Shown piece after piece: positions 9,149 through 16,710 of a stretch of DNA of 64,000 nt (positions are counted from its first letter, which is position 1; the number at the start of each line of letters is the position of its first letter). Origin of the DNA: Butyrivibrio sp. NC2007 (lineage in GTDB: Bacteria; Bacillota; Clostridia; Lachnospirales; Lachnospiraceae); assembly GCF_000421405.1 (NCBI RefSeq), contig NZ_ATWY01000005.1, positions 62,001 through 126,000 on the forward strand. Reading direction: 5' to 3'. The translations under genes and the position numbers were made by a program. The notes under the pieces are model-generated. The model saw only the letters and a list, made by a program, of their open reading frames with translations, had not been told where the DNA came from and made no database searches.

Positions 9149-9802
9149 ATGGGAAAAGAGACTGTAAAAGCCGTTCTTTTTGACCTGGACGGAACACTTA
9201 CCGATACAGAGAAATACTATCAGATAGCCTGGCCAAAGGCTCTTGCGCACTTTGGCTACAAGACGGAGGACTGGATGCCACTTGAGCTTCGCTCCCTGGG
9301 AAGGCCCTTTGCTCCTGAGAGATTCAAGCAGTGGTTCGGTGAGGACTTCGACTATCAGATGGTTAGGGAATACAGAAAAGGGATCGTGGAAGAGATGATC
9401 AGGGAAGGCGGAATCCCACTTAAGCCCGGGGCAAAAGAGATACTGACCTGGCTTCGGGAACATGGAGTCCTGACAGCTCTTGTAACTGCCAATGAATATC
9501 CGAGGGCAGAGAGATACCTAAAGAAGATAGATCTGTTTGATTACTTTGATAAGATCATCTGCTCCAACATGGTTAAGCTTGGTAAACCGGCACCTGATAT
9601 ATACGCATATGCCTGCAAGGAGCTTTCGCTTGACCCGTCTGAAACCTTCGCAGTGGAGGATTCTCCAAACGGTGTTACCAGCGCATACCTGGCAGGGTGT
9701 AAGGTCATAATGGTTCCGGACCTAACCCAGCCCGATGAGGAGCTTTCCAAAAAGCTCTATAGAAAAGTTGATAAATTACTGGATATAAAAAGCCTGATCT
9801 GA
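9149..9802 (+). CDS. HAD-superfamily phosphatase, beta-phosphoglucomutase-like
   Basis: 217 residues. HAD motif I FDLDGTLTDT (Asp12 and Asp14), motif II around VTANEYPRA, motif III Lys in KLGKPAPDIY and motif IV VEDSPNGV are all present, with a helical cap after motif I. This is subfamily IA (phosphoglycolate phosphatase / beta-phosphoglucomutase group). The substrate is unknown. It starts 3 bases after the LUD gene, so translation is probably coupled. Its last codons form the left arm of the terminator and the stop codon is in the loop. Confidence 0.85.
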   Translation: MGKETVKAVLFDLDGTLTDTEKYYQIAWPKALAHFGYKTEDWMPLELRSLGRPFAPERFKQWFGEDFDYQMVREYRKGIVEEMIREGGIPLKPGAKEILTWLREHGVLTALVTANEYPRAERYLKKIDLFDYFDKIICSNMVKLGKPAPDIYAYACKELSLDPSETFAVEDSPNGVTSAYLAGCKVIMVPDLTQPDEELSKKLYRKVDKLLDIKSLI

Positions 9803-9818
9803 CGATCAGGCTTTTCTT
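9789..9818 (+). terminator. Terminator overlapping the end of the HAD gene
   Basis: AAGCCTGATC / GATCAGGCTT stem (9790-9799 and 9804-9813) with loop TGAC holding the HAD stop codon (9800-9802), followed by a T-rich run. The convergent PRPP synthetase gene ends 26 bases away. Confidence 0.82.
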
Positions 9819-9827
9819 TTGACTTTA

Positions 9828-11042
9828 TTATTGAGCTTTTTCAGCTTTCATGGAAGCGACTAATTCTCCGCTGTTATATCTCTCAATGATGTTGTTGATA
9901 CGCTCAACAGGATTAAGAAGATCGCTGATTGAAGCGTCATGGTTAAGTGTATCAATGAGGTATGCAATGTACTTACTCATATCACAGCTTACATACCAGT
10001 CTCTTGAAAGAAGCTCAGGTGACTGATAGATGAGGTTTGTTGTAAATACCTTGTCGATAAGGCCTTCCTCGTGAGCCTTGTCAAATGCATCAAGACCTGA
10101 GGTGAACAGACCGAAGGTTGAGAATGCATAGATTCTTGAAGCCTTTCTGTCCTTGAGGGCTCTTGCTACATCCAGCATGCTCTCGCCGGAGGAGATCATG
10201 TCATCAACGATGATAACTGACTTACCTTCTACGCTGGTACCCAGGAATTCGTGAGAAACGATAGGGTTTCTTCCGTCAACAACCTGAGTGTAGTCACGTC
10301 TTTTATAGAACATACCAACATCAAGACCGAGGACGCTGGCAAGATAAATTGCACGACTCATACCACCTTCATCCGGGCTTATTACCATCATGTGTTCGGA
10401 GTCAATCTTGAGATCCCACTCGCTTCTGAGCAGAGCCTTGATGAACTGATATGTTGTTCTTACAGTTTCAAAACCATTTAAAGGAATAGCATTCTGAACA
10501 CTGGCATCATGTGCATCAAAGGTGATAATGTTATCAACACCCATGTTTACAAGTTCCTGAAGTGCGATAGCACAGTCAAGTGACTCTCTGGAACTTCTCT
10601 TGTGCTGTCTTGACTCGTAAAGGAAAGGCATGATAACTGTAATTCTTCTTGCCTTACCACCTACGGCAGCAATGATTCTCTTAAGATCCTGATAGTGATC
10701 ATCAGGGGACATGTGATTTTCCTGTCCGAATAACTTGTATGTTTCGTTATAGTTACATACATCTACCAGGAGATACAGGTCATCTCCACGTACGGATGTC
10801 TTGATAACACCCTTAGCCTCACCGGTTCCAAATCTGGGAATCTCAGCTTCAAGAATGTAGGAAGGACGCTCATAGCCGGTAAATGCCAGGCTGCCTTTGT
10901 GCTCATTCTCTCTTTCTGCTCTCCACTTAACGAGATAGTAATCAACCTTCTCTGCAAGTGGCCTTGTACCTTTTAGGGGTATCATTCCAAGGGAACCTAC
11001 AGGAATGGTCTCCAGATTACGCTTCTCCTCTTTTCTTGGCAT
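9828..11042 (-). CDS. prs: Divergent ribose-phosphate pyrophosphokinase (PRPP synthetase)
   Basis: 404 residues, about 90 longer than ordinary PRPP synthetase. Makes PRPP from ribose-5-phosphate and ATP for nucleotide, His and Trp synthesis. Recognisable parts: MPFLYESRQHKRSSRES (about 138-154) in place of the usual RQDRK segment, FDAHD (175-179), VISPDEGGMSRA (220-231), the flexible loop FYKRRD (245-250) and the PRPP-binding loop VIIVDDMISSGES (276-288). The N-terminal 60 residues and about 55 C-terminal residues are additions. Its ATG overlaps the helicase-loader stop by one base (TAATG), so the two are translationally coupled. The family is clear; the divergence makes regulation unlike the standard enzyme possible. 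Confidence 0.88.
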   Translation of the reverse strand: MPRKEEKRNLETIPVGSLGMIPLKGTRPLAEKVDYYLVKWRAERENEHKGSLAFTGYERPSYILEAEIPRFGTGEAKGVIKTSVRGDDLYLLVDVCNYNETYKLFGQENHMSPDDHYQDLKRIIAAVGGKARRITVIMPFLYESRQHKRSSRESLDCAIALQELVNMGVDNIITFDAHDASVQNAIPLNGFETVRTTYQFIKALLRSEWDLKIDSEHMMVISPDEGGMSRAIYLASVLGLDVGMFYKRRDYTQVVDGRNPIVSHEFLGTSVEGKSVIIVDDMISSGESMLDVARALKDRKASRIYAFSTFGLFTSGLDAFDKAHEEGLIDKVFTTNLIYQSPELLSRDWYVSCDMSKYIAYLIDTLNHDASISDLLNPVERINNIIERYNSGELVASMKAEKAQ

Positions 11043-12025
11043 TAGTGAAAATCCTCGCTTTCTTTTTGGGCAATCTTCTTTTGGTTTCGAATGTCAGGAC
11101 CTGATAATTTAAGCAATTTGAAATTGCTTGTGACCCTCGAAAAAATTCGATCCTGATAGGCTTGTTGTAATCCCTCTAGCGATAAATTAGATGTAATTAT
11201 AGTTGATTTTTTGCGATTATCCCTCTCGTTCAAAAGTGCAAAGAGCTCTGAAGTAACCAGGTTAGTAATCCTCTCGGAACCAAGATCGTCTATAACCAGT
11301 AGTTCGCAGTTATAGATATCATCATAAAGGGCTCTGAGTTCATCCTTGGCCTTGTAATCAAAAGTATTTTCTGCGATCATCTCAAACAGTCCGATTGAAC
11401 TGAAGTATATTACAGAATAGCCTTTTTTCAGTACTTCGTCTGCCACACAAATGGACAAGAAGCTTTTACCCGTACCAACTGTACCATAAATAAATAAATT
11501 TTGGTAGTCGGTGCCAAAATTATTCACAAATTCTTCAGCAGTTTTTTTTGCCCCCAGAAATTTAACCAGATCCTCTCCCTGATAATAAGAATCCTTCATA
11601 TTCCTGAAATTCGCCTTCTTTACCAGCATTCTCAGGTTGGATTTATCATAGAGAGTATCAATGATCTTCTGCTTGAAGCAATGGCACTTCTCATTGCCTA
11701 CATATCCTGTGTCCTTACAGTCAGGGCATGTATAACCCATATCCAGGAAATCAGGAGAGTAACCAGCCTCTCTGAGCAGAAGCTGCTTTTGTCTTGCTAT
11801 CTCATCAAGCTGTCTTCTGAGATCGCTTCTATCAAGCTTCTCTCCAGAAAGCATTCTTCTGCCAAAATCCGCAGAAGCAGTAGCCGTCTCATCATCCAGC
11901 TCCTTATACCCGGGAACAGCCTCATAAACACTCTGAAGCCTTTCCTCCTGCTCCTGTCTATGAAGATACCTTCTCTCCTCATACTCATGCATTATCGCAT
12001 CATACTGCGCATTAGTTAACGCCAT
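11042..12025 (-). CDS. DnaC/DnaI-like helicase-loader ATPase
   Basis: 327 residues. N-terminal half is charged and helical, then a zinc-binding cluster CPDC...CHC (Cys100, 103, 114, 116), then an AAA+ ATPase domain with Walker A GTVGTGKS (181-188) and Walker B LLVIDDLGS (about 243-251). This layout fits DnaI/DnaC loaders that place replicative helicase on DNA. It starts at ATG with GAGGAG upstream. Upstream on the same strand are the structured 426-base gap and the DnaD-like gene; prs follows with a one-base overlap. A transposon-type IstB protein is less likely because no transposase is nearby and the DnaD partner is present. Confidence 0.9.
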   Translation of the reverse strand: MALTNAQYDAIMHEYEERRYLHRQEQEERLQSVYEAVPGYKELDDETATASADFGRRMLSGEKLDRSDLRRQLDEIARQKQLLLREAGYSPDFLDMGYTCPDCKDTGYVGNEKCHCFKQKIIDTLYDKSNLRMLVKKANFRNMKDSYYQGEDLVKFLGAKKTAEEFVNNFGTDYQNLFIYGTVGTGKSFLSICVADEVLKKGYSVIYFSSIGLFEMIAENTFDYKAKDELRALYDDIYNCELLVIDDLGSERITNLVTSELFALLNERDNRKKSTIITSNLSLEGLQQAYQDRIFSRVTSNFKLLKLSGPDIRNQKKIAQKESEDFH

Positions 12026-12093
12026 ACACTAACTCCTCATAATATGTATCTGAAATCTATTAACCACATCCTACCTTTATTCGAACCACACTC

Positions 12094-12447
12094 AAATATG
12101 ATGTATGTCTGAATCATATTTACATATATTCGATGTGTAAGGATGGGGTAGTTATATATATCCCCTTTTCGATTTCAAACCACGTAGATGAGACCAATCA
12201 ATATCAAGTGCCCATGCACGCAGATATTGATGCCCTGGGCTCATCGGAGTCGCCCGGTTTGCCGAGAAAAGGGGATATATATAACTATCCCAGCCGTATT
12301 CTTCCAATACCGTAAATTCTTCAGCCCTTACACTACACATAAGTATGGCCCTGTACGTGCTCCAGGGAAGGCTAAGTGCCACCGCCGGGCCAAGGTACAG
12401 GGCCGAGCTTATGAACCGTCGTCCGACCTGATTCCCCAATCTGTCGG
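12094..12447. ncRNA. Candidate structured RNA between the two primosome genes
   Basis: The 426-base gap 12026-12451 has no credible coding frame but is packed with pairing. (a) A 27-bp stem joins 12144-12170 to 12266-12292 with a single G-T wobble; nested inside are CAAACC/GGTTTG (12176-12181, 12256-12261), GATGAG/CTCATC (12187-12192, 12240-12245), ATCAATATC/GATATTGAT (12197-12205, 12223-12231) and GTGC/GCAC (12208-12211, 12216-12219). (b) An outer helix GTGTAAGG/CCTTACAC (12135-12142, 12326-12333) encloses it. (c) A second domain pairs CATAAG and GGCCCTGTAC (12338-12356) with GTACAGGGCC and CTTATG (12395-12413). (d) Smaller hairpins lie at 12094-12121, 12296-12310 and 12422-12447. The wobble is G-U on the plus strand and C-A on the minus strand, weakly favouring plus. 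No known RNA class was recognised; transcription is not shown. Confidence 0.5.
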
Positions 12448-12451
12448 AGCT

Positions 12452-13540
12452 TTAGTTGTCCAGAAGCTTTTTCTCGAGCTCGGCAAAATCATAAGTGTTT
12501 TGCTGAAACTGATTAAAGCGATTCTGGGATACGCCTGAACGAATAGATGATTCGCTTAGACGAAGTTTGGTATCGATGGATGATATGGAAGCCTTAGATC
12601 TCTTCTTGGCGAGATCTGCGGTAAAGTTGGCATCAAGCTTGGCAATATCCTCCCTTGTTTTAACCTTTTTCTCGTGCCAGCTGCGTAAAATGGCGTCGCA
12701 ATATTTAAGACGTCCTTTTTGTGTCGCCATAACAGTGCGGTCGCAGGCTTCCAGGATAATATCCATCGAAAATCCCAACTCCCCACGCCACTTGAGAATG
12801 AAGTTTGTCTCCTTCTCAGTAGGTGAGTTTTCCATACCGAGTGCCTTCATGATAGCGATGAAGTCGCTATCATGTTTAAAGATTTCCGCGCGGGCCTGTT
12901 TTGGCGTTTTGATGCCCTGCTGATTCCAGTTAATGGCCACCTTCTCCATGTACCTGAAATCTTTCTTATGATTATCGACGCAATACTGCATCAGATAGTC
13001 CAAAAGGTCGTCTGAGAAAGCCAGATCATCGTGAATGTAGCAGATGGTCTGCATCTCAGTGCTTGTAAGTGTCCTTCCGAAATACTGCTCTGCAATGAAC
13101 AGAAGATTGGATACATCTGTAGTAGCTGCCTTAGCGGTCTTAGCCGGTGCCGGAGCAGGAACAGCAGGTGCTACAACCTGTGCTGCTGCCTGATTCTGGA
13201 CGCTGTCGCCCCTTCTTCTGCCGTAGCGTCTGTGCTGCTGAGCTACGATATCTTCCATATGAATTCCGGTAAGGTTCTGGGAGCCGTCATATTCGAGACT
13301 GATAAGTCCCTTTTTCTCCCAATATTTAAGTGCACGGATCACATCCGATTCCGTATGGTTGAATTTATCTGCCAGAGCCTCAACACTGGTAGGTAAATTC
13401 GCACTCATCATACGCAGTAAAAAGAGGTAGATCTTAATCTGCGCATCGTTTGCGTCCTGCATATATTCGTCAATAAAGATGTTGGAAACATAAGTAGAAT
13501 CCTCCCCACAATTAGAACTGATCGTCACACGCCCCATCAT
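12452..13540 (-). CDS. DnaD-domain replication initiation (primosome) protein
   Basis: 362 residues. An N-terminal winged-helix region (about 20-90; VEALADKFNHTESDVIRALKYWEKKGLI style) is followed by an Ala/Pro linker near 125-145 and two DnaD/DnaB-C-type helical domains (about 145-220 and 225-300), with the repeated pattern ...KVAINWNQQGIKTPKQA and ILRSWHEKKVKTREDIAK typical of the YxxxIxxxW motif. Such proteins help load replicative helicase. With the DnaI-like gene downstream on the same strand, the two look like a helicase-loading pair. The ATG at 13540 follows AGGTGATG. An extended -10 promoter and a DnaA-box cluster lie upstream. Confidence 0.88.
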   Translation of the reverse strand: MMGRVTISSNCGEDSTYVSNIFIDEYMQDANDAQIKIYLFLLRMMSANLPTSVEALADKFNHTESDVIRALKYWEKKGLISLEYDGSQNLTGIHMEDIVAQQHRRYGRRRGDSVQNQAAAQVVAPAVPAPAPAKTAKAATTDVSNLLFIAEQYFGRTLTSTEMQTICYIHDDLAFSDDLLDYLMQYCVDNHKKDFRYMEKVAINWNQQGIKTPKQARAEIFKHDSDFIAIMKALGMENSPTEKETNFILKWRGELGFSMDIILEACDRTVMATQKGRLKYCDAILRSWHEKKVKTREDIAKLDANFTADLAKKRSKASISSIDTKLRLSESSIRSGVSQNRFNQFQQNTYDFAELEKKLLDN

Positions 13541-13577
13541 AAACTTTCATCACCTACTTCATAAAATATCCGAAAAA

Positions 13578-13615
13578 GAATTGTTTGGTTCTTCGGAACA
13601 ATTCAGATTATAGCA
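13578..13615 (-). promoter_or_regulatory. Extended -10 promoter of the DnaD-like gene with adjacent palindrome
   Basis: On the minus strand TGC precedes a perfect TATAAT (plus positions 13607-13615). No good -35 is seen. Directly downstream is an imperfect 27-base palindrome with 8-bp arms GAATTGTT / AACAATTC (13578-13585 and 13597-13604), an operator candidate or leader hairpin. Confidence 0.5.
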
Positions 13616-13693
13616 TGGGGATTTTTAAAATGATATGGAAAAAGTGACGAAGAAATCCAGTAAACATCAAGGGTTTCTAATTTGAAGAAGTTT

Positions 13694-13829
13694 TGTGGAC
13701 AATGTGGATAACGTGGATTATTTATTACAAATCTAATTAAAAAAGGTCTGGCATAGGGTTTCTAGACCAGACCTTTATCCACCGAATTAAGTTTACATAA
13801 AATATATTTTCGGGTGGAAATGTGGATAA
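13694..13829. promoter_or_regulatory. Cluster of DnaA-box-like 9-mers
   Basis: Against the DnaA box TTATCCACA (reverse TGTGGATAA): TGTGGACAA 13694-13702 (one mismatch), TGTGGATAA 13703-13711 (perfect), CGTGGATTA 13712-13720 (two mismatches), TTATCCACC 13775-13783 (one mismatch, opposite strand) and TGTGGATAA 13821-13829 (perfect). The first three abut with no spacer and are followed by a nearly pure A/T stretch (13718-13745). The cluster lies upstream of the DnaD-like gene's promoter and just after murC. Confidence 0.5.
13738..13776 (-). terminator. Terminator of murC
   Basis: Minus-strand stem from AAAGGTCTGG / CCAGACCTTT (13742-13751 and 13767-13776) followed on the minus strand by a run of six T. 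It lies inside the DnaA-box cluster region. Confidence 0.8.
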
Positions 13830-13832
13830 GTT

Positions 13833-15227
13833 TTACCTTCCAAGGAGCTCATCGCCGATTTTTACAACATCTCCCGCTCCCATGGTTATCAACAAATCTC
13901 CCTTAGTGCAATTTTGCAAAAGAAATTTTTCAATCTCATTAAAGTTTTCCGTGGTAGGGAAATAATTGCATTCGTGGCCGAGTTCAACAATCTTATCCCT
14001 CAGAGTACGTGAGCTTATTCCAAGGTTGTCTTTTTCTCTTGCTGCATAAATGTCGGCAAGGATGACATGATCTGCCAGTGAAAGTGCCTCGGCAAATTCG
14101 TTCATAAGTGCCTTGGTCCTGGTGTAGGTATGTGGCTGGAATACGCACCAGATCTTGCTGTGAGGGTAATTCTGTGCAGCAGTTAATGTGGCACGGATCT
14201 CTGTCGGATGGTGAGCGTAGTCATCGATTATGGTAACTCCGCCGATCTCACCCTTGTATTCAAATCGTCTGCCGGTTCCGTGAAATGCATCCAGCGCAGA
14301 CACAATTTTGCTTTCTTCTATATTTAGAATGTTTGCAACAGCGATTGCTGAAAGTGCGTTGTAAACGTTGTGGATTCCCGGAACAGAAAGGGAGATCGCA
14401 AGCTCTTTTCCTCCCGGAAGATGAGCTGTGAAGGATGGATTACCGTGATCGTCATAGGTAATATCTGTCGGGTAGTAGTCATAGGTATCGGTTGAGCCGT
14501 AAGTTATGATGTCGCATTTAAGGCCGCCTGTGATCTCTTCAACGTTGTCGATCTCGCCGTTGATAACAAGAGTTCCGTCCTCTGGAAGGAGCTCGGCAAA
14601 CTTTCTGAAAGAGTGTCTGATGTCATCAAGGTCTTTAAAGAAATCCAGATGATCGGCGTCGATGTTTGAAATGATGCTGATCTTGGGGAAGAAGCTAAGG
14701 AAGCTGTTGGTGTATTCGCAGGCTTCGGTTACGAAGTACTCGGACTTACCAACGCGGATGTTTCCGCCTATGTCACTGAAGATTCCGCCGATTGAGAGGG
14801 TGGGATCTGTCTCTGCTTCCAAAAGGATCTTTGAAAGCATTGAAGTTGTTGTGGTCTTACCATGAGTTCCTGATACAGCCACGGGAAGATCATACTCTTT
14901 CATGATCTGTCCAAGGAGCTCGGCTCTTGTAAGCATTGGAATGCCGGCGTTCTTGGCAGCTACGAATTCCGGGTTGTCGGGACGAACAGCTGCTGTGTAA
15001 ACAACGGCGTTTATGGTTCCGAGAGATGTGATGTTCTCGGCCTTTTGTCCGTAGAAGATTCGGATACCCTTGTCCTCAAGAGCTCTTGTCATAGCGGACT
15101 CTTTCATATCGGAACCTGAAATCTTAAAGCCTTCCTCCACAAGGATCTGTGCAAGACCGCTCATTGAGATTCCGCCGATACCGATAAAATAGATATGTTC
15201 AGGATTTTTGAAATCAATTTTATACAT
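13833..15227 (-). CDS. murC: UDP-N-acetylmuramate--L-alanine ligase
   Basis: 464 residues, normal MurC length. Cytoplasmic Mur ligase adding L-Ala to UDP-MurNAc in peptidoglycan synthesis. N-terminal Rossmann motif FIGIGGISMSGLA (14-26), ATP loop SGTHGKTTTTSM (119-130), central DADHLDFF and C-terminal DDYAHHPTEI are all in place. It is transcribed alone on the minus strand, divergent from glgC, and ends at a terminator at 13738-13776. Confidence 0.96.
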   Translation of the reverse strand: MYKIDFKNPEHIYFIGIGGISMSGLAQILVEEGFKISGSDMKESAMTRALEDKGIRIFYGQKAENITSLGTINAVVYTAAVRPDNPEFVAAKNAGIPMLTRAELLGQIMKEYDLPVAVSGTHGKTTTTSMLSKILLEAETDPTLSIGGIFSDIGGNIRVGKSEYFVTEACEYTNSFLSFFPKISIISNIDADHLDFFKDLDDIRHSFRKFAELLPEDGTLVINGEIDNVEEITGGLKCDIITYGSTDTYDYYPTDITYDDHGNPSFTAHLPGGKELAISLSVPGIHNVYNALSAIAVANILNIEESKIVSALDAFHGTGRRFEYKGEIGGVTIIDDYAHHPTEIRATLTAAQNYPHSKIWCVFQPHTYTRTKALMNEFAEALSLADHVILADIYAAREKDNLGISSRTLRDKIVELGHECNYFPTTENFNEIEKFLLQNCTKGDLLITMGAGDVVKIGDELLGR

Positions 15228-15304
15228 AGTTTTCCTCTTCTTTATTAAATAAGAAACTACTTTATTCTAGCACTTATTCATGCAAAGTCAAAAATCAGAA
15301 AATT

Positions 15305-15318
15305 CGAAAACGTTTACG
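15305..15318. promoter_or_regulatory. LacI/CcpA-type operator-like palindrome upstream of glgC
   Basis: CGAAAACGTTTACG matches the ideal palindromic cre TGTAAACGTTTACA at 11 of 14 positions, with the core AAACGTTTAC intact. It lies about 55 bases upstream of the glgC -10 box and 80 bases upstream of murC. A single site by eye; chance match cannot be excluded. Confidence 0.35.
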
Positions 15319-15369
15319 TTAATTATATATCATATTTAGACTTTTTCGTGTTTTTTTACGGCATTCTTG

Positions 15370-15378
15370 TGCTATACT
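15370..15378 (+). promoter_or_regulatory. Extended -10 promoter of glgC
   Basis: TGCTATACT (TGn plus a 5/6 -10 box) 62 bases before the chosen glgC ATG; the -35 region is T-rich without a clear hexamer. Confidence 0.45.
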
Positions 15379-15439
15379 AAAATATAGAAAAAAAGGCAAT
15401 TTGGTGAGTCACAAAGATCTTTTAGCAACGAGGTGGAGC

Positions 15440-16708
15440 ATGATAAAAAAAGAAATGATCGCCATGCTTTTAGCAGGTGGGCAAGGTAGCAGACTGGGCG
15501 TTCTGACATCTAAGATGGCAAAGCCTGCAGTTTCATTTGGGGGAAAATATCGAATCATCGACTTTCCACTCAGTAACTGCATCAATTCAGGAGTGGACAC
15601 TGTCGGCGTTCTGACACAGTATCGTCCGCTCAGACTTAATTCCCATATCGGAATTGGAATACCGTGGGATCTGGACCGTAACTTCGGTGGAGTTACAGTT
15701 CTTCCTCCGTATGAAAAGAGTGCGAACAGTGAGTGGTACACAGGAACTGCAAACGCAATCTATCAGAATATGGAGTACATGGAAAACTATAACCCGGACT
15801 ATGTCCTGATTCTTTCCGGTGACCATATTTATAAGATGGACTACGAGACAATGCTTGATTTCCATAAGTCAAGCGGTGCTGACGTTACCATTGCTGTTAT
15901 GCCTGTTCCTATGGAAGAGGCCAGCAGATTCGGTATCATGATAACAGACGAGAACAAGCGTATTGTGGACTTCGAGGAGAAGCCTGAGCATCCACGCAGC
16001 AATCTTGCTTCGATGGGTATCTACATCTTCTCATGGAAGGCCCTCAGGGATGCGCTTATCAAGAATAAAGATCAGGCAGGACTGGACTTTGGTAAACATA
16101 TCATTCCTTACTGCAAGGAACAGGGACAGTCATTATTTGCTTATGAGTTCGACGGATACTGGAAGGATGTAGGAACTCTTACATCTTACTGGGAAGCCAA
16201 TATGGAGCTCATCGACATCGTGCCTGAGTTCAATCTCTACGAAGAGTATTGGAAGATCTACACATCAAGCGGAGTTCAGCCGCCACAGTACCTTGGCCCG
16301 GAGAGTGCCATTGAGAGAAGTATTGTCGGCGAAGGCTGCGATATAGAAGGTAAGGTTTACAACTCAGTTATAGGACCCGGCGTCAAGATTGGTAAGGGAA
16401 CGGTTGTCAGCCATTCCATCATCATGAACGAGACTCAGATCGGTGAGAACTGCAGCATTGAGAAAGCTATCATTGCTGAGAGGGCACAGATTGGAAACGG
16501 CGTTATACTGGGAACCTTCGAGGAAAAAGAGAATGAGACCAAGCCCGGAATTTATTGTGAAGGTCTCTGCACTATCGGAGAGAGATCAGTTATACCAGAC
16601 GGTGTAAAGGTTGGTAAGAACACTATGATCTCCGGAGTTACAACTGCTGACGACTACGTGGACGGAGTCCTGGACAGCGGAAGAACATTAGATAAGGCAG
16701 GTGATTAA
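15440..16708 (+). CDS. glgC: Glucose-1-phosphate adenylyltransferase, catalytic subunit
   Basis: 422 residues from the ATG at 15440, which follows GAGGTGG; the frame is open upstream to a TTG at 15401, but [14 protein letters not shown] is the usual GlgC start. Makes ADP-glucose from ATP and glucose-1-phosphate for glycogen. Nucleotide motif [11 protein letters not shown] (9-19), [29 protein letters not shown] and the FEEKP motif are intact; the C-terminal left-handed beta-helix (about 290-400) has hexapeptide repeats. glgD follows after 2 bases, giving the GlgC/GlgD pair known from Firmicutes. Confidence 0.95.
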   Translation: MIKKEMIAMLLAGGQGSRLGVLTSKMAKPAVSFGGKYRIIDFPLSNCINSGVDTVGVLTQYRPLRLNSHIGIGIPWDLDRNFGGVTVLPPYEKSANSEWYTGTANAIYQNMEYMENYNPDYVLILSGDHIYKMDYETMLDFHKSSGADVTIAVMPVPMEEASRFGIMITDENKRIVDFEEKPEHPRSNLASMGIYIFSWKALRDALIKNKDQAGLDFGKHIIPYCKEQGQSLFAYEFDGYWKDVGTLTSYWEANMELIDIVPEFNLYEEYWKIYTSSGVQPPQYLGPESAIERSIVGEGCDIEGKVYNSVIGPGVKIGKGTVVSHSIIMNETQIGENCSIEKAIIAERAQIGNGVILGTFEEKENETKPGIYCEGLCTIGERSVIPDGVKVGKNTMISGVTTADDYVDGVLDSGRTLDKAGD

Positions 16709-16710
16709 GT

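Noticed and set aside
12152-12439. Open frame of 95 codons on the minus strand in the structured gap
   Set aside because: Starts on a non-ATG codon without a ribosome site, has no recognisable motif, and its sequence is explained by the nested inverted repeats.
12094-12447. SRP RNA, 6S RNA, RNase P RNA, tmRNA or T-box
   Set aside because: The key conserved strings of these RNAs (for example the SRP GGAAGGAAGCAGCC loop or the tmRNA tag frame) are absent on both strands.
12188-12538. Open frame of 116 codons on the plus strand over the same gap
   Set aside because: Runs antisense into the DnaD-like gene, no ribosome site and no protein-like composition.
13694-13829. Calling this the chromosome origin oriC
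   Set aside because: No dnaA, dnaN or recF nearby and only five boxes; I keep it as a DnaA-box cluster.
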